Shown: positions 36,668 to 49,107, numbered from the stretch's first letter. The stretch is DNA of 64,000 nt from Coptis chinensis (GCA_015680905.1 CM027384.1:77223501-77287500); one strand, 5' to 3'. The notes: generated by a model not told the origin, from the letters alone. Made by a program: numbers and translations.

Positions 36668-36885
36668 ATCCAGTTTTAATGAGATTAGTAACTAATTTGT
36701 ATTGGCGGGGTTCGAAACCCAGACATATGGTATTATCACCTAAAGATTTGACCAGCTAAGCTAGTTGACATCTAACTTTGAGGGCAAGTCTGTTTTTATT
36801 GAGATCAGTAATTCGATAGTGCCGACGAGGTTTGAACACCAAACCTCACCTTTAGTATCATCACCCAAAGGTTTTACCATATATC
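36668..36885 (-). repeat. tRNA-derived SINE-like sequence, two tandem degenerate copies
   Basis: On the minus strand, TAGCTTAGCTGG (36754-36765) fits the Pol III A box and GGGTTTCGAACCCC (about 36706-36720) resembles the B box with one extra T. A second, more decayed copy on the same strand covers about 36785-36885 with TTTGGTGTTCAAACCTC and the shared spacer GGTGAT(A/G)ATAC. Both copies are followed by TTACTGATCTCA-like sequence (TTACTAATCTCATTAAAAC in the first). The tRNA origin is inferred from the boxes alone. Confidence 0.5.
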
Positions 36886-37131
36886 TTGACAACACCAATA
36901 TTCAAATAGGAGCATTACATTGAAACTTGACAAATGACTTGCCTATAAATAAGCAATTAGGAATTTTGCTAAAAAGTGGCCCAATGACCGAATGCAGCTT
37001 GCCAATTAATTGTGTATCGTGTGAGTTTCTCTGTGTGAAAACATGCATATCACTGCAAATGCCTAGGTGCCAATTGAAAATGCAACTATGCAAGCTTGCA
37101 CGTACTGACGTACATTTGTACGTGCTCTCAC

Positions 37132-37517
37132 ACATGGCCCAAAATATCGCCGAGATATCCGATATCTCGCCGATATATCTCGGTAAATTGGTACACCGAT
37201 ATCGATATTTCTGATATATATCCACCGAATATTGAACCCCTTTTTTTCCGAGATATATCGGAATTTCCGATATGAAAGTTTATATCGCCGATATAATCGA
37301 TATTTCCGATATAATCGATATATATCAGTTGACTTTTTGACCAATTGTTAATAACTTAATATTGAAATTTCTGAAATATCTGATATATCCGAGATATATC
37401 GGTGAGATATCTGATATTTTAGAAAATTTAGACTGGTCACCAAAAAAACCAAGATATCCGATATATCTCGGTTTTTGAGTACACCGATATATTAACCGAT
37501 ATCGAAATTTTGGGCCT
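37132..37517. mobile_element. Mutator-like MITE rich in CGATATATCGG
   Basis: The inner termini GGCCCAAAATATCG and, on the minus strand, GGCCCAAAATTTCG mirror each other. A 10-base word, TGCTCTCACA, flanks both sides (37123-37132 and 37518-37527), fitting a 9-10 bp Mutator-type duplication. The interior is packed with variants of CGATATATC and GAGATATCGG that can pair with each other. It has no open reading frame of note. Confidence 0.7.
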
Positions 37518-37527
37518 TGCTCTCACA

Positions 37528-38590
37528 TACTATAATACGATTGAAGTGGCATTTAATAAAACTAAATTTAAGCATAGAAAGTCAACAGTTAATTACACTG
37601 TTTTTATTGTAAACTGCACAGTGCATACTTCATCATTTAAATAGTAAAGGAAGCCGACAAATCAGAGATGGGCGGTTTTAGGTTGATTTTGAATGCGTTA
37701 ATAACCGACTCTTCTCTCCAAGTCTCCAACACAAGCAAAACAAATTTGTTAATTAATCTCTTCACTTGGACACTTGTAAATTCCAAATCGCCAACTCAGT
37801 ATAACCTGAGTTTTATAAGTGAGACTCTGAAGCATCTTAACTGGGCCGACTTTTTGACTAGGGATCTGAATTAGACAGCAAATTACATCCTCAATCTGTT
37901 AAAGTCGGCGCAATATGTAATTTTGTGTCAGTTTTTAAACATGAGGAAATTCTTGTTTGGCAACTGGCATACAGTCCTTTTCCAGTACCAGTAGTACAAA
38001 GTCTGCGGACAGTATGTAAATTATTTACATCTACCCTTTCTCCCTAAAATACTTTCAACCATTGTCTGAATATGGACATCAACTTGGCTACTGCGAGTTG
38101 TATTTTCTTTCATTTATGCTATTCTCACTTTCTACACCCAGATTAGAGAGTGAGAGTATTTACTCCATTTTAGTAATGATCTAGTCAGGGATTTTTTGTG
38201 ACTCAGTAAAGTTCTGATTGATTACTCGGAAAAAATTCTACGTTCATAAAAATTCCATGAGAAACGCATTTTTAATATGTGATTACACGTGAGAGAATGT
38301 CAACTTCGTTCTTTCCGTCTTTTGATTAGCAAGAGAAACTAATTAAAACTCATTTTCTCATGAAAAACATCCCAAGAAATAGAAAATAATTTCTGAAGAG
38401 GGCTGTCAGATAATTTTTAATTAAAGAAAAGTTTTCAGCCTCAATTCCCAGACAAATTATGATTTTGGGGGAAAAAAAGGGGCCTAGTATGAACGTCCAC
38501 ATGTTTTTATTGGCCCTTGCTCGTGTGGGTTGGTCAAAACTAATTGGGCGCCGCGGGAGGTCTCCAACTCTACTTTTTCAATTGGAGACC
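37528..38590. other. Intergenic stretch
   Basis: No gene or border-defined element recognised; open frames are short and domainless. Confidence 0.4.
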
Positions 38591-38597
38591 TATCCAA

Positions 38598-38690
38598 GAT
38601 ATTGAGGGGTGATCCCTTAGCCGAGTGCTAGAGTCTGACCCGTGGGCTGTTCAAGAACCCGACTTTCACGTCCCCGGAGTATTGTGAGCT
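38598..38690 (+). repeat. Possible tRNA-like SINE remnant
   Basis: TTAGCCGAGTGCTAGAG (38617-38633) resembles a Pol III A box and TGTTCAAGAACCCG (about 38648-38661) is a weak B box. Nothing else supports a functional tRNA and no cloverleaf could be drawn with confidence. Confidence 0.3.
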
Positions 38691-38763
38691 AAAAAAAACC
38701 GCGTTGCCCAGTAAAAAAATGTATTACTTAATTACATCTCAACAAAACTATACTAGTTGTATG

Positions 38764-39457
38764 TGTTGTATGCAGATAAAAGAAAACAATAGAAGACAAG
38801 GACAGAATAACAGGTAATAACCAAGGCGCGGATTAGGCTGTCCTTAAGGAAAGATTTCGCCTCTTCCAATGGTGCGAAAAAAGGCACAATGGCGTCTTCC
38901 TTACGAGATTCAATGGTTAACAAAGAGCCCGACTTTGCACTTTAGAACATACTACCCTCTAGAACAAAGAATATAACTCTCCCCGGGTGGCGGAAAGAAG
39001 AAGAAAGAAGAATAGGTGTGAATCTCGTTTTACGAAAAAGGGATGAAGACCGATAGAGTATTCCGCGATTTCGGTTTTCTCTTGAATTGATTAAGCTTGA
39101 ATTGGATTATTTGGTGTATAGAGGCAAAGAAAGACGACCGGGTATACACGAAGTTCTCTCTCTGCGTCTCTCTCTCTCTCTCTCTGATGATGATCTCTCT
39201 ATGAAGAGGCAATTGGTAATCCACTACCCACTAGACAAACAGCCCAAGCCCAACCCAACACGACCGCGACGCGGTGCGGGCGCGCGCGTGTGTGGCTTTG
39301 GGTGAGTCCTCCCTCCTAACACAAAAGCCTTTGTACCCTAAGGGCACGCCCTTATGCTAGAGGATCACCTCATATACCTCACTTGCTAGTGGTGGTTCAC
39401 CAATGTGGGACTAAACAACACACAAGTATTTTGAAATACTCTTTAGAGATTCCAACA
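38764..39457. mobile_element. Solo LTR of a Copia family, 694 bp
   Basis: It begins TGTTGTATGCAG and ends TTCCAACA, with a perfect 5-bp duplication GTATG on both sides (38759-38763 and 39458-39462). Segments such as AGATTTCGCC, GATTCAATG, ACCAATGTGGGACTA and the CCAACA end are shared with the LTRs at 39503-40020 and 47875-48299, so it belongs to a related family. It contains a (CT)n-rich patch at 39154-39200. It is the usual product of recombination between two LTRs. Confidence 0.88.
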
Positions 39458-39502
39458 GTATGCATTCCATGTTATACTTGTTGGCTTTAAAATTGTGGCT
39501 GA

Positions 39503-40020
39503 TGTTGAAAAAATGGTTAAATAATCGAATAGAACAAAATATATCAAGGCATGTGAAAACACGGTCTTTAAGAAGAGATTTCGCCCCTTCAAATGATGTA
39601 AAAGGCTTCAAGCGTCTCTACTCACATGATTCAATGACAGAAATAGACTAAAATACATTTCAATAATCTACTAAAACAACAACACAACCTAAAATACATT
39701 TCAATAATCTACTAAAACAACAACACAACTCTCTCTACTCGGCTAAAACTTTAATGAAAGATATGGGTTTAGGTCTTAATTATTGAATATGTATGGTTGA
39801 TGACTACAAACTTTTATATAGAGGTTCAAGACACTCACAAAGAGTTAACTAATCAATGTGGGACTAAAACAATAATATAGACTACAAAACTAGTTTTCAA
39901 GAGTTTACCAACCAATGTGGGACTATCACACAAAATATAAGGAGGGAAAGAACACACTTGTTCATCTTCTCAACCAAGCTCACATAAGTAATTTGAAATA
40001 TCAAAAGGAGAATTCCAACA
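39503..40020 (-). repeat. LTR of the minus-strand Copia (left copy)
   Basis: 518 bp, TGTTGAAAAAATGG to AATTCCAACA. It is longer than its partner because of two internal duplications: AAAATACATTTCAATAATCT with flanks at about 39652-39729, and a segment around ACCAATGTGGGACTA at about 39850-39925. Confidence 0.88.
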
Positions 40021-40699
40021 ATCCCTCACTATTTCAAAATACTTATAGTCCCCCATTATTTTGGAATAAAATATGACAAAAGGGTTAATGAAGTACTAGA
40101 GAGAATTAAAATTATAATGCATAAAATACTGGTGCCTTACGGGCTTGAACCAGTCATAGGGCAACAAATCATATCTCACGTGAAAGTGGTAGATTTTTTT
40201 TTTTTTTTTTAACCAATATTCCCTAGTAGCAAGATAGAGAACATGCACTCACACTGCTCTTTCATTGTATTGTTTGTTCAACGGTGTTGTGCTTTTTGGC
40301 CCTACGCTACCCGTGCTACATGAATGCTCTAGAATACTTGCCCAAATATCCATAAGAACCAAGCCAATTCTATATTCACATGGATGGATTTTCATCAGGT
40401 GTATTGTACATTACAGTTTAAATACACCACCTCATTAAAATATGGGCTATGAAATCTATTAAGAGTTAAAAAAACTCATTTTTACTCATTGCAATTCTAA
40501 TTATATAATATATACTATAGTACTATCTCGCCATAGGGTGAGATATCTCATAAATAAATAAGACGATAGTACTGCAGGATGACGAAGTAACTTGTTTTTC
40601 CCTTTAAACCTACTTCATGGGATCTCCAATCACATAGGTAGGGTTGCTATAACACCCCTATTTTTATTCCCCTTTTTTAATTAAATATATATAAAGTTA

Positions 40700-40734
<35 letters not shown>

Positions 40735-40819
40735 TAATAACAATAAAAATAAAAACAAAAGAGGATAAAGATAAAAGATAGGCAAAATGTGGAGAGAGAG
40801 AGAGAGAGAGGGTTACAAC

Positions 40820-41210
40820 TAGGGCTATCAATGGGTTTTGATAACCCGATAACCAATCCGAACCAAACCTATAAAAAATGGTTTAGGTTTTGATAATTTT
40901 GTTTACCATCCACCAAACCGAACCGAACCGAACCGATAAGATGACATTTTAGTAATATTTATGATTACTTTTGTATATTTTTATCAATTGTGTGGCTGAA
41001 ATTAATTGATTTAATTTAGAATTTAATTGATTTTATAGCTTTCGGTTCAAATCAGGTCGGTTTTGGGTACAATATATCTTATCGGTTTGGTTTGGTTTCG
41101 GATGAAATATAATATTATTGGTTCAGTTCGGTTTCGGGTTCCCAATTTTCTTATCGGTTCGGGTTTGGATTTTGCAAAACCCGACCCAAACCAATCCATT
41201 GACAACCCTA
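40820..41210. mobile_element. hAT MITE nested in the long solo LTR
   Basis: Termini TAGGGCTATCAATGG and, on the minus strand, TAGGGTTGTCAATGG agree at 13 of 15 positions. The octamer GTTACAAC is perfectly duplicated outside (40812-40819 and 41211-41218). The interior has CCGAACC/GGTTCGG motifs near both ends, forming a long imperfect hairpin. Length 391 bp, non-coding. Confidence 0.92.
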
Positions 41211-43376
41211 GTTACAACCGAACCCTCTTTTGCTCTCTCTTTCCTATTTTCTTGTGGGTTTTCAAAAACAAAAGAAAAAAAAATGAGACGTGCTAAAATA
41301 AAAGAAAAAGAGTGAGAAACAAAAGAGAGCCTACTGCTTGAGAAAGGAAGGAAGAAGATAACCTTATTAACGCGTAATCAATTTTTGAGTTCAGTGTTTT
41401 TGATTTCGGGTTTTTTTGCTACGTAAACTATCGAGTTTGATATCACCAAGTGAGTAGTCTAAACTTTATTTTTATATAATTGATTTATTACTATGGTTTA
41501 TATTAGTTGTGTATTTAATTATCTATAATGGAACTTTGAGATCGAAATTTTTTGTTTAATTAGAGACTTTTGGTATACTGAGTTGCTAGCACCAAAAGTT
41601 TAGTTTTGATATATAGTTGTTATCATGTTGAGGAGTATTTGTATACGGTAGTGAGTAAACCATGTGTTTATTGATTGATTGGTAGTATTATATAGGCCTG
41701 CAACTGTTTTGAATGATGTGAAGTCATTGAATTCATGATATAGGGTTTTGATTTTCAGAATTTAAAAACTGTTCTTGGTAATTTAAGCATACAAAATTCG
41801 TTTTTGATCTTTTTGATATGAATCCAACGTCTGTTTACTATAGACACACATATCTACAACTTTTGTGTTTTGTAAAATTTCATATCTAGTCATTTGCTTA
41901 CTGAAATTGAAGTTGAATTCTGACACAGAAACTAGGACTGAAACTGAGCAGTCTACAGAAATAAAATCTTATAAAATCAAAACTTTACTCTTTTGTGTTG
42001 ATTCAAAAACCATTAGAATCTAGACTTATAGAGTTACAACCTCATATTTTGACCCGAGTTCATACTCGTGTTTAAGATTATGAAAACTGACTTCAATATA
42101 TGATGCTTGTTTGTGCACATATTCTGGACATGTTGCATTGTAGGAAGTGTGTAGGACTCTATACTTTGTAGATTTGTACGAAACCAAAACCTAATGAAAC
42201 CTTAGAAAGTTTTTTATCCGATGTAATGAGCCTCACTTAATTTGGATGAGTGACAAAAAAGATATGACCTCAACAATTCTATGCGTCAGAAATTATATTC
42301 GTCAGAAAACAGTTTTTTGTATTGGGTTTGATCACAAATTGCATAAAACTAGGAGGATAGTTAGAGTTTTTGTAAAATATGAAAAGGTGAGTTTTATGAG
42401 TCTTCTTTCTATATCAATTGTCCTTGTCCCATTTCGAGTTCTGTGGAGACAGCTATGATGTCTAGAAGTTTGGTTGACAGAAAATAGTGTGTCAAAAATC
42501 AGTTTCTGCGCACTGTGTTCAAGTCTAGTTTTAATATAGTTAGAGTGAGAGTTAGAATTTTTGTAAAACATAAACAAGTAAGTTCTGAGAGTCTTATTTT
42601 CAACTCAAAAAGCCTTGTCATGTTTGGACGTCTGTGGAAAGACTTGACCCCTTCGAAAGATAGTCTGTCAAAAATCTAGTTTGCTGAAAATTAGGATTTT
42701 TACCGTGTTCGACTTAAGTTTTCTTTTAGATGGGCTGAGGTTGGGATTTCGAGTTCTACATAAAAAAGTAAGTCTACATATCCTAGTTTCTAAATAATTA
42801 AGTTACATGTCATTTGGATGAATGTAGGAAAAACTATAGCATTAACAAGTTGGCTAGAAAACCTACTGTGTTATCCTTTATGTGCATGAACCTATTTTGG
42901 AAAATATGTCTAGTAATGAACTAAGAGTCTCTTAAACTTTTCTTGGGTGTTTTATATAGTATTTGTAGCCTAATTTTAGACTGTGGTTTTATTTGGAACC
43001 GACATGGTTCATAAGATCGTTTTTGGAGAATCAAAAGTAGAGAAATATCCATTTTTGAGTTTTTTGATTTAAAGGTTCATAGTATATCTCTGGGTATGAA
43101 ACTTTACGTATATGATTGTGGGAGTATTTGAAACTTATTGTATGTAATTCTATATAGTATAAATTGTTTTTTTTTTAGAGTATATCCAAGAATATTTATA
43201 TTTATTGGTTAAGAGCTACGTAAGGCTTGATTCTAATCTTGAAAGATTGGATACATAGGCAGCCTTATGTAAAGGTGCATCCACCATATTATATATTTAT
43301 ATATTAGCTTTAGTGATAACTATACGTGTACAATGTTAGTATTAAATTGTGTACGTGATACTGGTTGTTTAAAAAT

Positions 43377-43720
43377 GTATTCATTGAATGTATCATGAAT
43401 GACCTGTTGGTGTTATGATGGGAATTCCTTCAATGTGGCGGAAAGTATTCATTAAATATTTCATGAATGACCTGTTGGTGTTATGATGGGCATTCTTTGA
43501 ATGTGGCGGAAATGACCCAAGGTATTCATTGAATGTGTCATAAATGACTTGTTGGTGTCATGATGGGTATTCCTTGAATGTGGTGGGAATGACCTAAGGT
43601 ATTCATTGAATGTGCCATGAATGACCTGTTGGTATTATGATGGGTATTCCTTGAATGTGGCAGGAATGACCCAAGGTATTCATGAAATGTGCTATGAATG
43701 ACCTGTTAGTGTAAGGATAA
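43377..43720. repeat. 77-bp tandem repeat array inside the long LTR
   Basis: Units beginning GTATTCATTGAATGTG start at 43377, 43445, 43522, 43599 and 43676. The last three intervals are 77 bases; the first unit is 68 because it lacks a TGACCCAAG segment. The fifth copy is truncated. Each unit includes ATGAATGACCTGTTGGTGTT. Confidence 0.9.
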
Positions 43721-44639
43721 TTGGTAGTCCCTAATATGTGGGACGAACCATATGGTATCAATTAGACTTCAATGTCTTAAATGAGGTTTTGATTATGAAT
43801 GGAAATTTGACTGGTTGAGATAAATTTTTTTATTGTGATGTCTAACTCTGTTTTTGCAGAAAGGTAGGATTTGTTAATCTTGTATGCAGGGGCATAAATA
43901 TCCTACCCTAAGACGATGTGCTAGGCTGTTGGCATGTAAAGATAAAGTGTATCAAACTTATATTTAAATAAGTTATCACATATGCATTTAATAAGTGAAA
44001 GGTAAGTGGTATTTATATTGTGAGTTAATTTGGAAAAATGGGAATGATGAGTACTGTTATATGAGTTTCTTGGAAATATATATTGGGATTGAAATCTTAC
44101 TTGGGACGAAACTACATGTCATTTTGAGAAAACGAAACTAACTTGTCTTCCAAGGTAAAATGATTGTAATATTTTTATTTATGAATGAAGAGTTGTTACT
44201 TTTGTTTTCATTTGATTTCAGTTTTTTTTTTTTTTTTTATCGTGCTTGATAACAGGGTATTAGGTTTTCGTTTCATCATGGTTTTCCAGGTTATTGAATA
44301 TCATTGTTTTTTTTTATTGTTTGGAAATTTGGGTTGTGACAGTTGCCATCAGTGTCGCACTATATATGGGCATAATTCCTAACCCCCTCGACGTTTAACC
44401 ACTTGCCTCCAAATAAGTGGTGCGGTCAGATATGTGGCCAAGCTAAGTCCGACCTAACATTATATCTAGCAGCTGTTTGATTATATAATTATATCTTAGA
44501 ATTATATGTCTACTTTTCCCATTGCACACATTTCTTTATGTTTTAGTTATTGCAATGAGACAGTTGCAAAACTTAGACACATCAAGAGGCTTTAAAAAGC
44601 TGATGGGAAGATTTGCCAAGAGGTTAGTTATTAACCCAC

Positions 44640-46110
44640 TTAGCCTCAACACATGCCTTCTCTAAGGCAATCAACTTGGATAATATCCAATACACTCAAT
44701 CTCCACCAATGGTACTACATAAACACTACTGGATCAATTTTATAACATATTACCCTTCCGACAATGATGCAAATCTACTAAATATCAGTCCATAATCAAT
44801 GCCTCTACTATAGTACTTGGATAATTTGATAATATACATCTAATGTTCTTTATAAGGACAATGAGTTATTAGCTCAGTGTGCCATTAACATAGGGATTGT
44901 CATGTCTCACATAATCCATCAAGTACAATAGGCCACCAATGATTTTGACATATTTAGTATGAAAAACACAAGTATAATTTTTTTCATGAGATAGGTATTT
45001 ACCATAAAAGGTGTCGACACAGTCTTACTATCATAATACTCATACTTTTCAATAAAAATATCTTTACAAAGTGCTCTAACAACATGATGAGACAACCATG
45101 AGTTAAAATTCCTATATTTACTAGTCATTCAATTTTATAATGCCCGAAATTTCTCTATACCATCCGGCCTGTCTGGTCTAAGGTATGTTGTGGGCTATAA
45201 CCATATTCAAGCGTCAATATCTAGACAACTGAATATAGCAGTTACAGAAATGAGATAAACAATATAATGAATTATCATTTATCCAATAACAGTCTATTAT
45301 GTGTTTCAAATAGGAATTTTTTGTCTCATAAACATTCTCAATGCTAGCACTCATGATATTAAATCATCTAAACAAAGAGAGATTAACACATATGTGTCTT
45401 GCTTTACTCAGAAGAAAATACGCATCTTTATCAATATAGTTATTTTGATATCCAAAAGATACCAATATACTGTCGATTTTCTCATGCCTTTTATAAGCGG
45501 CGCTTGTATCAACTCATATAAAGATTTAACTAAATTGTATATCTTAAGCTCATCACCTGGTACTACTTGGTATTGTAGTTCCTCAAGTTTACCCATATAA
45601 TTTTCTTCATCGAAATTGTTGTTGTTTAGGAAAAGTTTTTAGAAAAACCATTTGATGAATAAAAATTGTGGATCACAGCTACTCAAGTAGAGTCTTTAAA
45701 ATTCTGAAGAAAATCGAAATTTTAGGTACATGATTAAGGTTCCAAAATAGTATAAATATTTCATCTGAGTGAAACCCCTTGACTATTTATATTAGCCATA
45801 CATTTTGCAATACAACTATCACGTTTTAGTTTCCTCTTGAAGATCCAAATTCAACCAATAGATCTCCCAAAATGGAGATTAACTACTCTCCTTAATGATT
45901 GTGTAAATCAAGAGTCCAGTTTAAAAGAGTTGTATCCTTAAAAAAAACACTTCTCATAGACATACAACTTCCTTATATGTTAATGAATCTTCCTCAAGAA
46001 ACATGTAAACGTCATCACCGTAAATGGTGGATATACTCACTGATAGTCTTCCACATTTCTTGTTTAGAAATTATGAGATTCTTTTATGTAGTTCATTATG
46101 AACATTCAAC
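44640..46110 (-). pseudogene. Copia reverse transcriptase remnant, heavily decayed
   Basis: On the minus strand, 45596-45408 reads ELKIYNLVKSLYELIQAP, the decayed counterpart of the Copia KVCKLVKSLYGLKQAP block, preceded by a corrupted version of the KT.FLNG..DEE.YM segment. At 45128-44919 comes KYEYYDSKTVSTPFM, matching the later conserved part between reverse transcriptase and RNase H. Stops and frame changes occur every few dozen codons. The catalytic YVDD box is not visible. The gag, protease and integrase regions (46110-47874) could not be recognised. Confidence 0.6.
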
Positions 46111-47874
46111 CACTCTATGCTAATTTCACATAAAACACAACCTCAAATGAATTAGCATATAAGACACTCAATAATAGTGTAATATCTACAATATTGTTAT
46201 CATTCATGACAACTGAAACACAAGTGAGACAACTTTCATAGAATGATTCTAATGAATCTTAAGGACTAGAAGAATTAGATGAAAATGTTTTCTCCAAGAT
46301 AATACCATTATCAATCTTCTTTTCATTGTTCAACAGTCCAACTTTTATAGTGAGACAATCTACACACTTGTACATCACCTTGGCTATTTATACATAGTCA
46401 TAGGAGGATAATGCCTAATAAGACGATCCACAAGCGTTACATCTCCTTGTCTAAAATAGTCACAGGATAAGATTGTCTAATAAGACAATCCATAACTTTA
46501 CATTTCTTTGACTAAATTAGGTTTATGAGGATATTGATTGTTTCACATATTGTTTCCTCTCGTAGAGAACGATGCTCATTACTTAAAAAATATATGATAT
46601 AGTTAAATTTCATGCCAATTGTAAGAATTCATTTATATGGCCAAACATTGTGAATATCATACCATAGGTTAAGGAAAAGTAAACTTTAACTGTACCTTTT
46701 ACACTAAAAGGTATACGATATTAAACGAATTCGGCCACTTAATATGCAAAACAACTTAAGACTCCACATCCTTTTCTTACATGAGTTCAAGAAAGATAGA
46801 ATGTCCTATAAAAAAAACCTCAAGTGCAACCACAATATCTAATTCCTCAACGAGTAAAAACTTACATATAAACTATCATCAAGTTCAATGTAAATCTAAG
46901 ATGATTAATACCCAAAGCTAGCATGATACACAACATTAACATGTGCTATATTAGATATAAGCTACTTTACTTCATTTAACAAGTATTCTCACAACATTAT
47001 ACTTATAATTATCGTCTAACAACACATACACTCAATAATAGACAAGGTAAGTAAATTATGCATTAAATATATTATAGTTACTAACCAAGATTTGAGTGTG
47101 GTTGATATTATATTAACTATCTTAAGGTCTCTCGTAGACCATCTACATATATCTTCATATGTACAAAGAAAATTAATATCACATTATATCTAGTCAAACC
47201 AATTAATATCATTAATGATAAACAAAACTCACATATAACTTGTTGAGTAGGTTATTAATAGTAAGAAGGTTTAAGCTTAGGGATTTCCTTCCTAAGAATA
47301 AAAACTATCATGCAAATCTATGTAAGAATATCATCGTATAATCAAACCAAAAGAATTGCAAGAGAGTGAAAGAACACAATACCTATCCAATCGAAAAATC
47401 GGATTACCATATTTTTCTCCATCCAGAAAAATAGTCCTAAAGAACTGCAAATTGAACTAGTTCAGGACGAATTAGATATCAAGCCATATACCATTGTAAA
47501 ACTCTTTGAATCAACTATCCAACCCAAAAAGCAAATTGCAAAACCGAGCTCTGAGCTGAAAGTTATCGTCGTTTCCGTAACAAGTGACAGAACAATAAAA
47601 AAGATGAACATTGACGTTTTCTTGATTAAAAAACCCATATTTGACTCCCAAGAAACGTAGGAGAAATATATACAATCATATAGGGTTTGATAAACCATGA
47701 AAGATCGATAAGAAATCAATCTTTAAATAGTTTCCCTAACAAAAACGAAATTATTAGAAATTTTCTAAAGCCATAACTTATTAAACCAAACAATAATTAA
47801 AAGTAAAACACTTATCTTTTTTATTGTCGTCTGAAAGCACTATCCTTTGTTCTACGAATATCTCTTTTTAAGAT

Positions 47875-48299
47875 TGTTAATAGAGGTTAGATAATTGAAT
47901 ATAACAAAAAGACAGATGAAGAACGGACTGTCAATGTGTATGAAAACACTGTCCTTAAGAAGAGATTTCGCCCCCTCAAATAGTGTAAAAGGCCTCATAG
48001 GATTCAATGACAGAAATAGACTAAATACACTTTAATAATCTACTCTACTAGAACAACAACACAACTCTCTCTGGCGGTTAAGACTTGAATAAAATAGATG
48101 GATTTAGGTTTTAATTATTGAATATGTTTGGTTGATAACTACAAACCTTTATATAGAGGTTTAAGTCACTCATAAAGAGTTAACTAACCAATGTGGGACT
48201 ATCACACAAAATACACTGAGAAAAATAACAAATTTGTTCATATTTTCAACCAAGCTGATCACATAAATAATTTAAAATATTAAAAAGAGAATTCCAACA
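47875..48299 (-). repeat. LTR of the minus-strand Copia (right copy, 5' in element sense)
   Basis: 425 bp, TGTTAATAGAGG to AATTCCAACA, sharing CTTAAGAAGAGATTTCGCCC, GATTCAATGACAGAAATAGA and ACCAATGTGGGACTATCACA with the left LTR. By eye the shared parts differ at well over one base in ten, pointing to an old insertion. Confidence 0.88.
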
Positions 48300-48304
48300 G
48301 CTGA

Positions 48305-49104
48305 CCCACAAATTATCAGATTTACCTGTGAAACTTTAGTCAATTGAGCAATATAAATTCCCCTTGGGCAATATGGCCCAACAGATTTTACTTTATGGAA
48401 TCACTTTCAGCCTTAAGGACTTCAGGTGGAGTGCTTGATCCTAAAACAGTCTCATAATTATAGGCAAGAACACAGTTACACAGAATCGCTTTTCTAGTAC
48501 AGTTCTTGATTCTGAGTTTCTAACACAATTTACATGCACAACAAATGCAACCGTCATCAGGCACAATATGCCATGCCCTACCATGTGATTAAAAATATTG
48601 GTAGAGATTTGCATGAGCCATAAGGGGTTCAGTATCCCTGCATGTACGCCACTTGTTCTTAGACTCACAATCCTAACTCCAGATATTCACTTGAAAGTTG
48701 AAACAAGAGTTGGGAATTGTAGTGAGATTTGGACTAAAATTTTGAGTGCACCACAAGGGATTCTGATTTTTTCACTCAGATTCTCTCTTACTAAAGAAAA
48801 AGTTCTCGGAGCCTTCAAGTGATTCCTAGGCCATCAAATTGGTCGTATAAAAACAGAAAACATGATACACCCATACACTGAATTAATTACTGTGGCACTT
48901 GGGGTGACCAAAATAAAATAATGAGACTTGCAATAAATGGAGATATTACCTGTAATCTTATCATACACCCATGTGTCCTATGCATATTCCTACTCATTGT
49001 TTTCATTTGAGATCCTTTGTTATGCTTTCACGTCACCCCTCATCTGGTACACCAAATGACCAAAGCTTAAAAAGAAGTTTGGTATGTAATAGACCATTGT
49101 AATA
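48305..49104. other. Intergenic stretch
   Basis: No recognised gene. A 75-codon minus-strand frame (48441-48668) has no domain that I know and no neighbours to support it. Confidence 0.4.
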
Positions 49105-49107
49105 TAA

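Larger units (their letters stand above)
40643..44346. mobile_element. Very long solo LTR (40648-44341), probably Ty3/Gypsy
   Basis: It starts TATAACACCCC (TG probably mutated to TA) and ends GGGTTGTGACA, terminal words common among plant Gypsy LTRs. A perfect GTTGC duplication flanks it (40643-40647, 44342-44346). The 3,694 bp hold no gag-pol. Inside are a (TAA)n tract (40703-40745), a (GA)n tract (about 40791-40811), a nested hAT MITE and a 77-bp tandem array. Lack of a second LTR and of an internal region marks it as a recombination remnant; the family assignment is inferred from the termini only. Confidence 0.82.
39503..48299 (-). mobile_element. Degenerate Copia element (minus strand) with nested insertions
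   Basis: Direct LTRs lie at 39503-40020 and 47875-48299, and the five bases outside are GCTGA on both sides (39498-39502 and 48300-48304). Orientation is minus: next to the left LTR the minus strand reads ATAGTGAGGGAT, a polypurine-tract-like run, directly before TGTTGGAATTC, and the reverse transcriptase remnants read on the minus strand. A 3.7-kb solo LTR is inserted at 40648-44341. Without it the element would be about 5.1 kb, the normal Copia size. The coding region is heavily decayed. Confidence 0.85.

Noticed and set aside
38598-38690. Functional tRNA gene
   Set aside because: Only weak A- and B-box resemblance; no acceptor or anticodon stem could be drawn.
48441-48668. 75-codon minus-strand frame
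   Set aside because: No recognisable domain, codon pattern or neighbour supports it.
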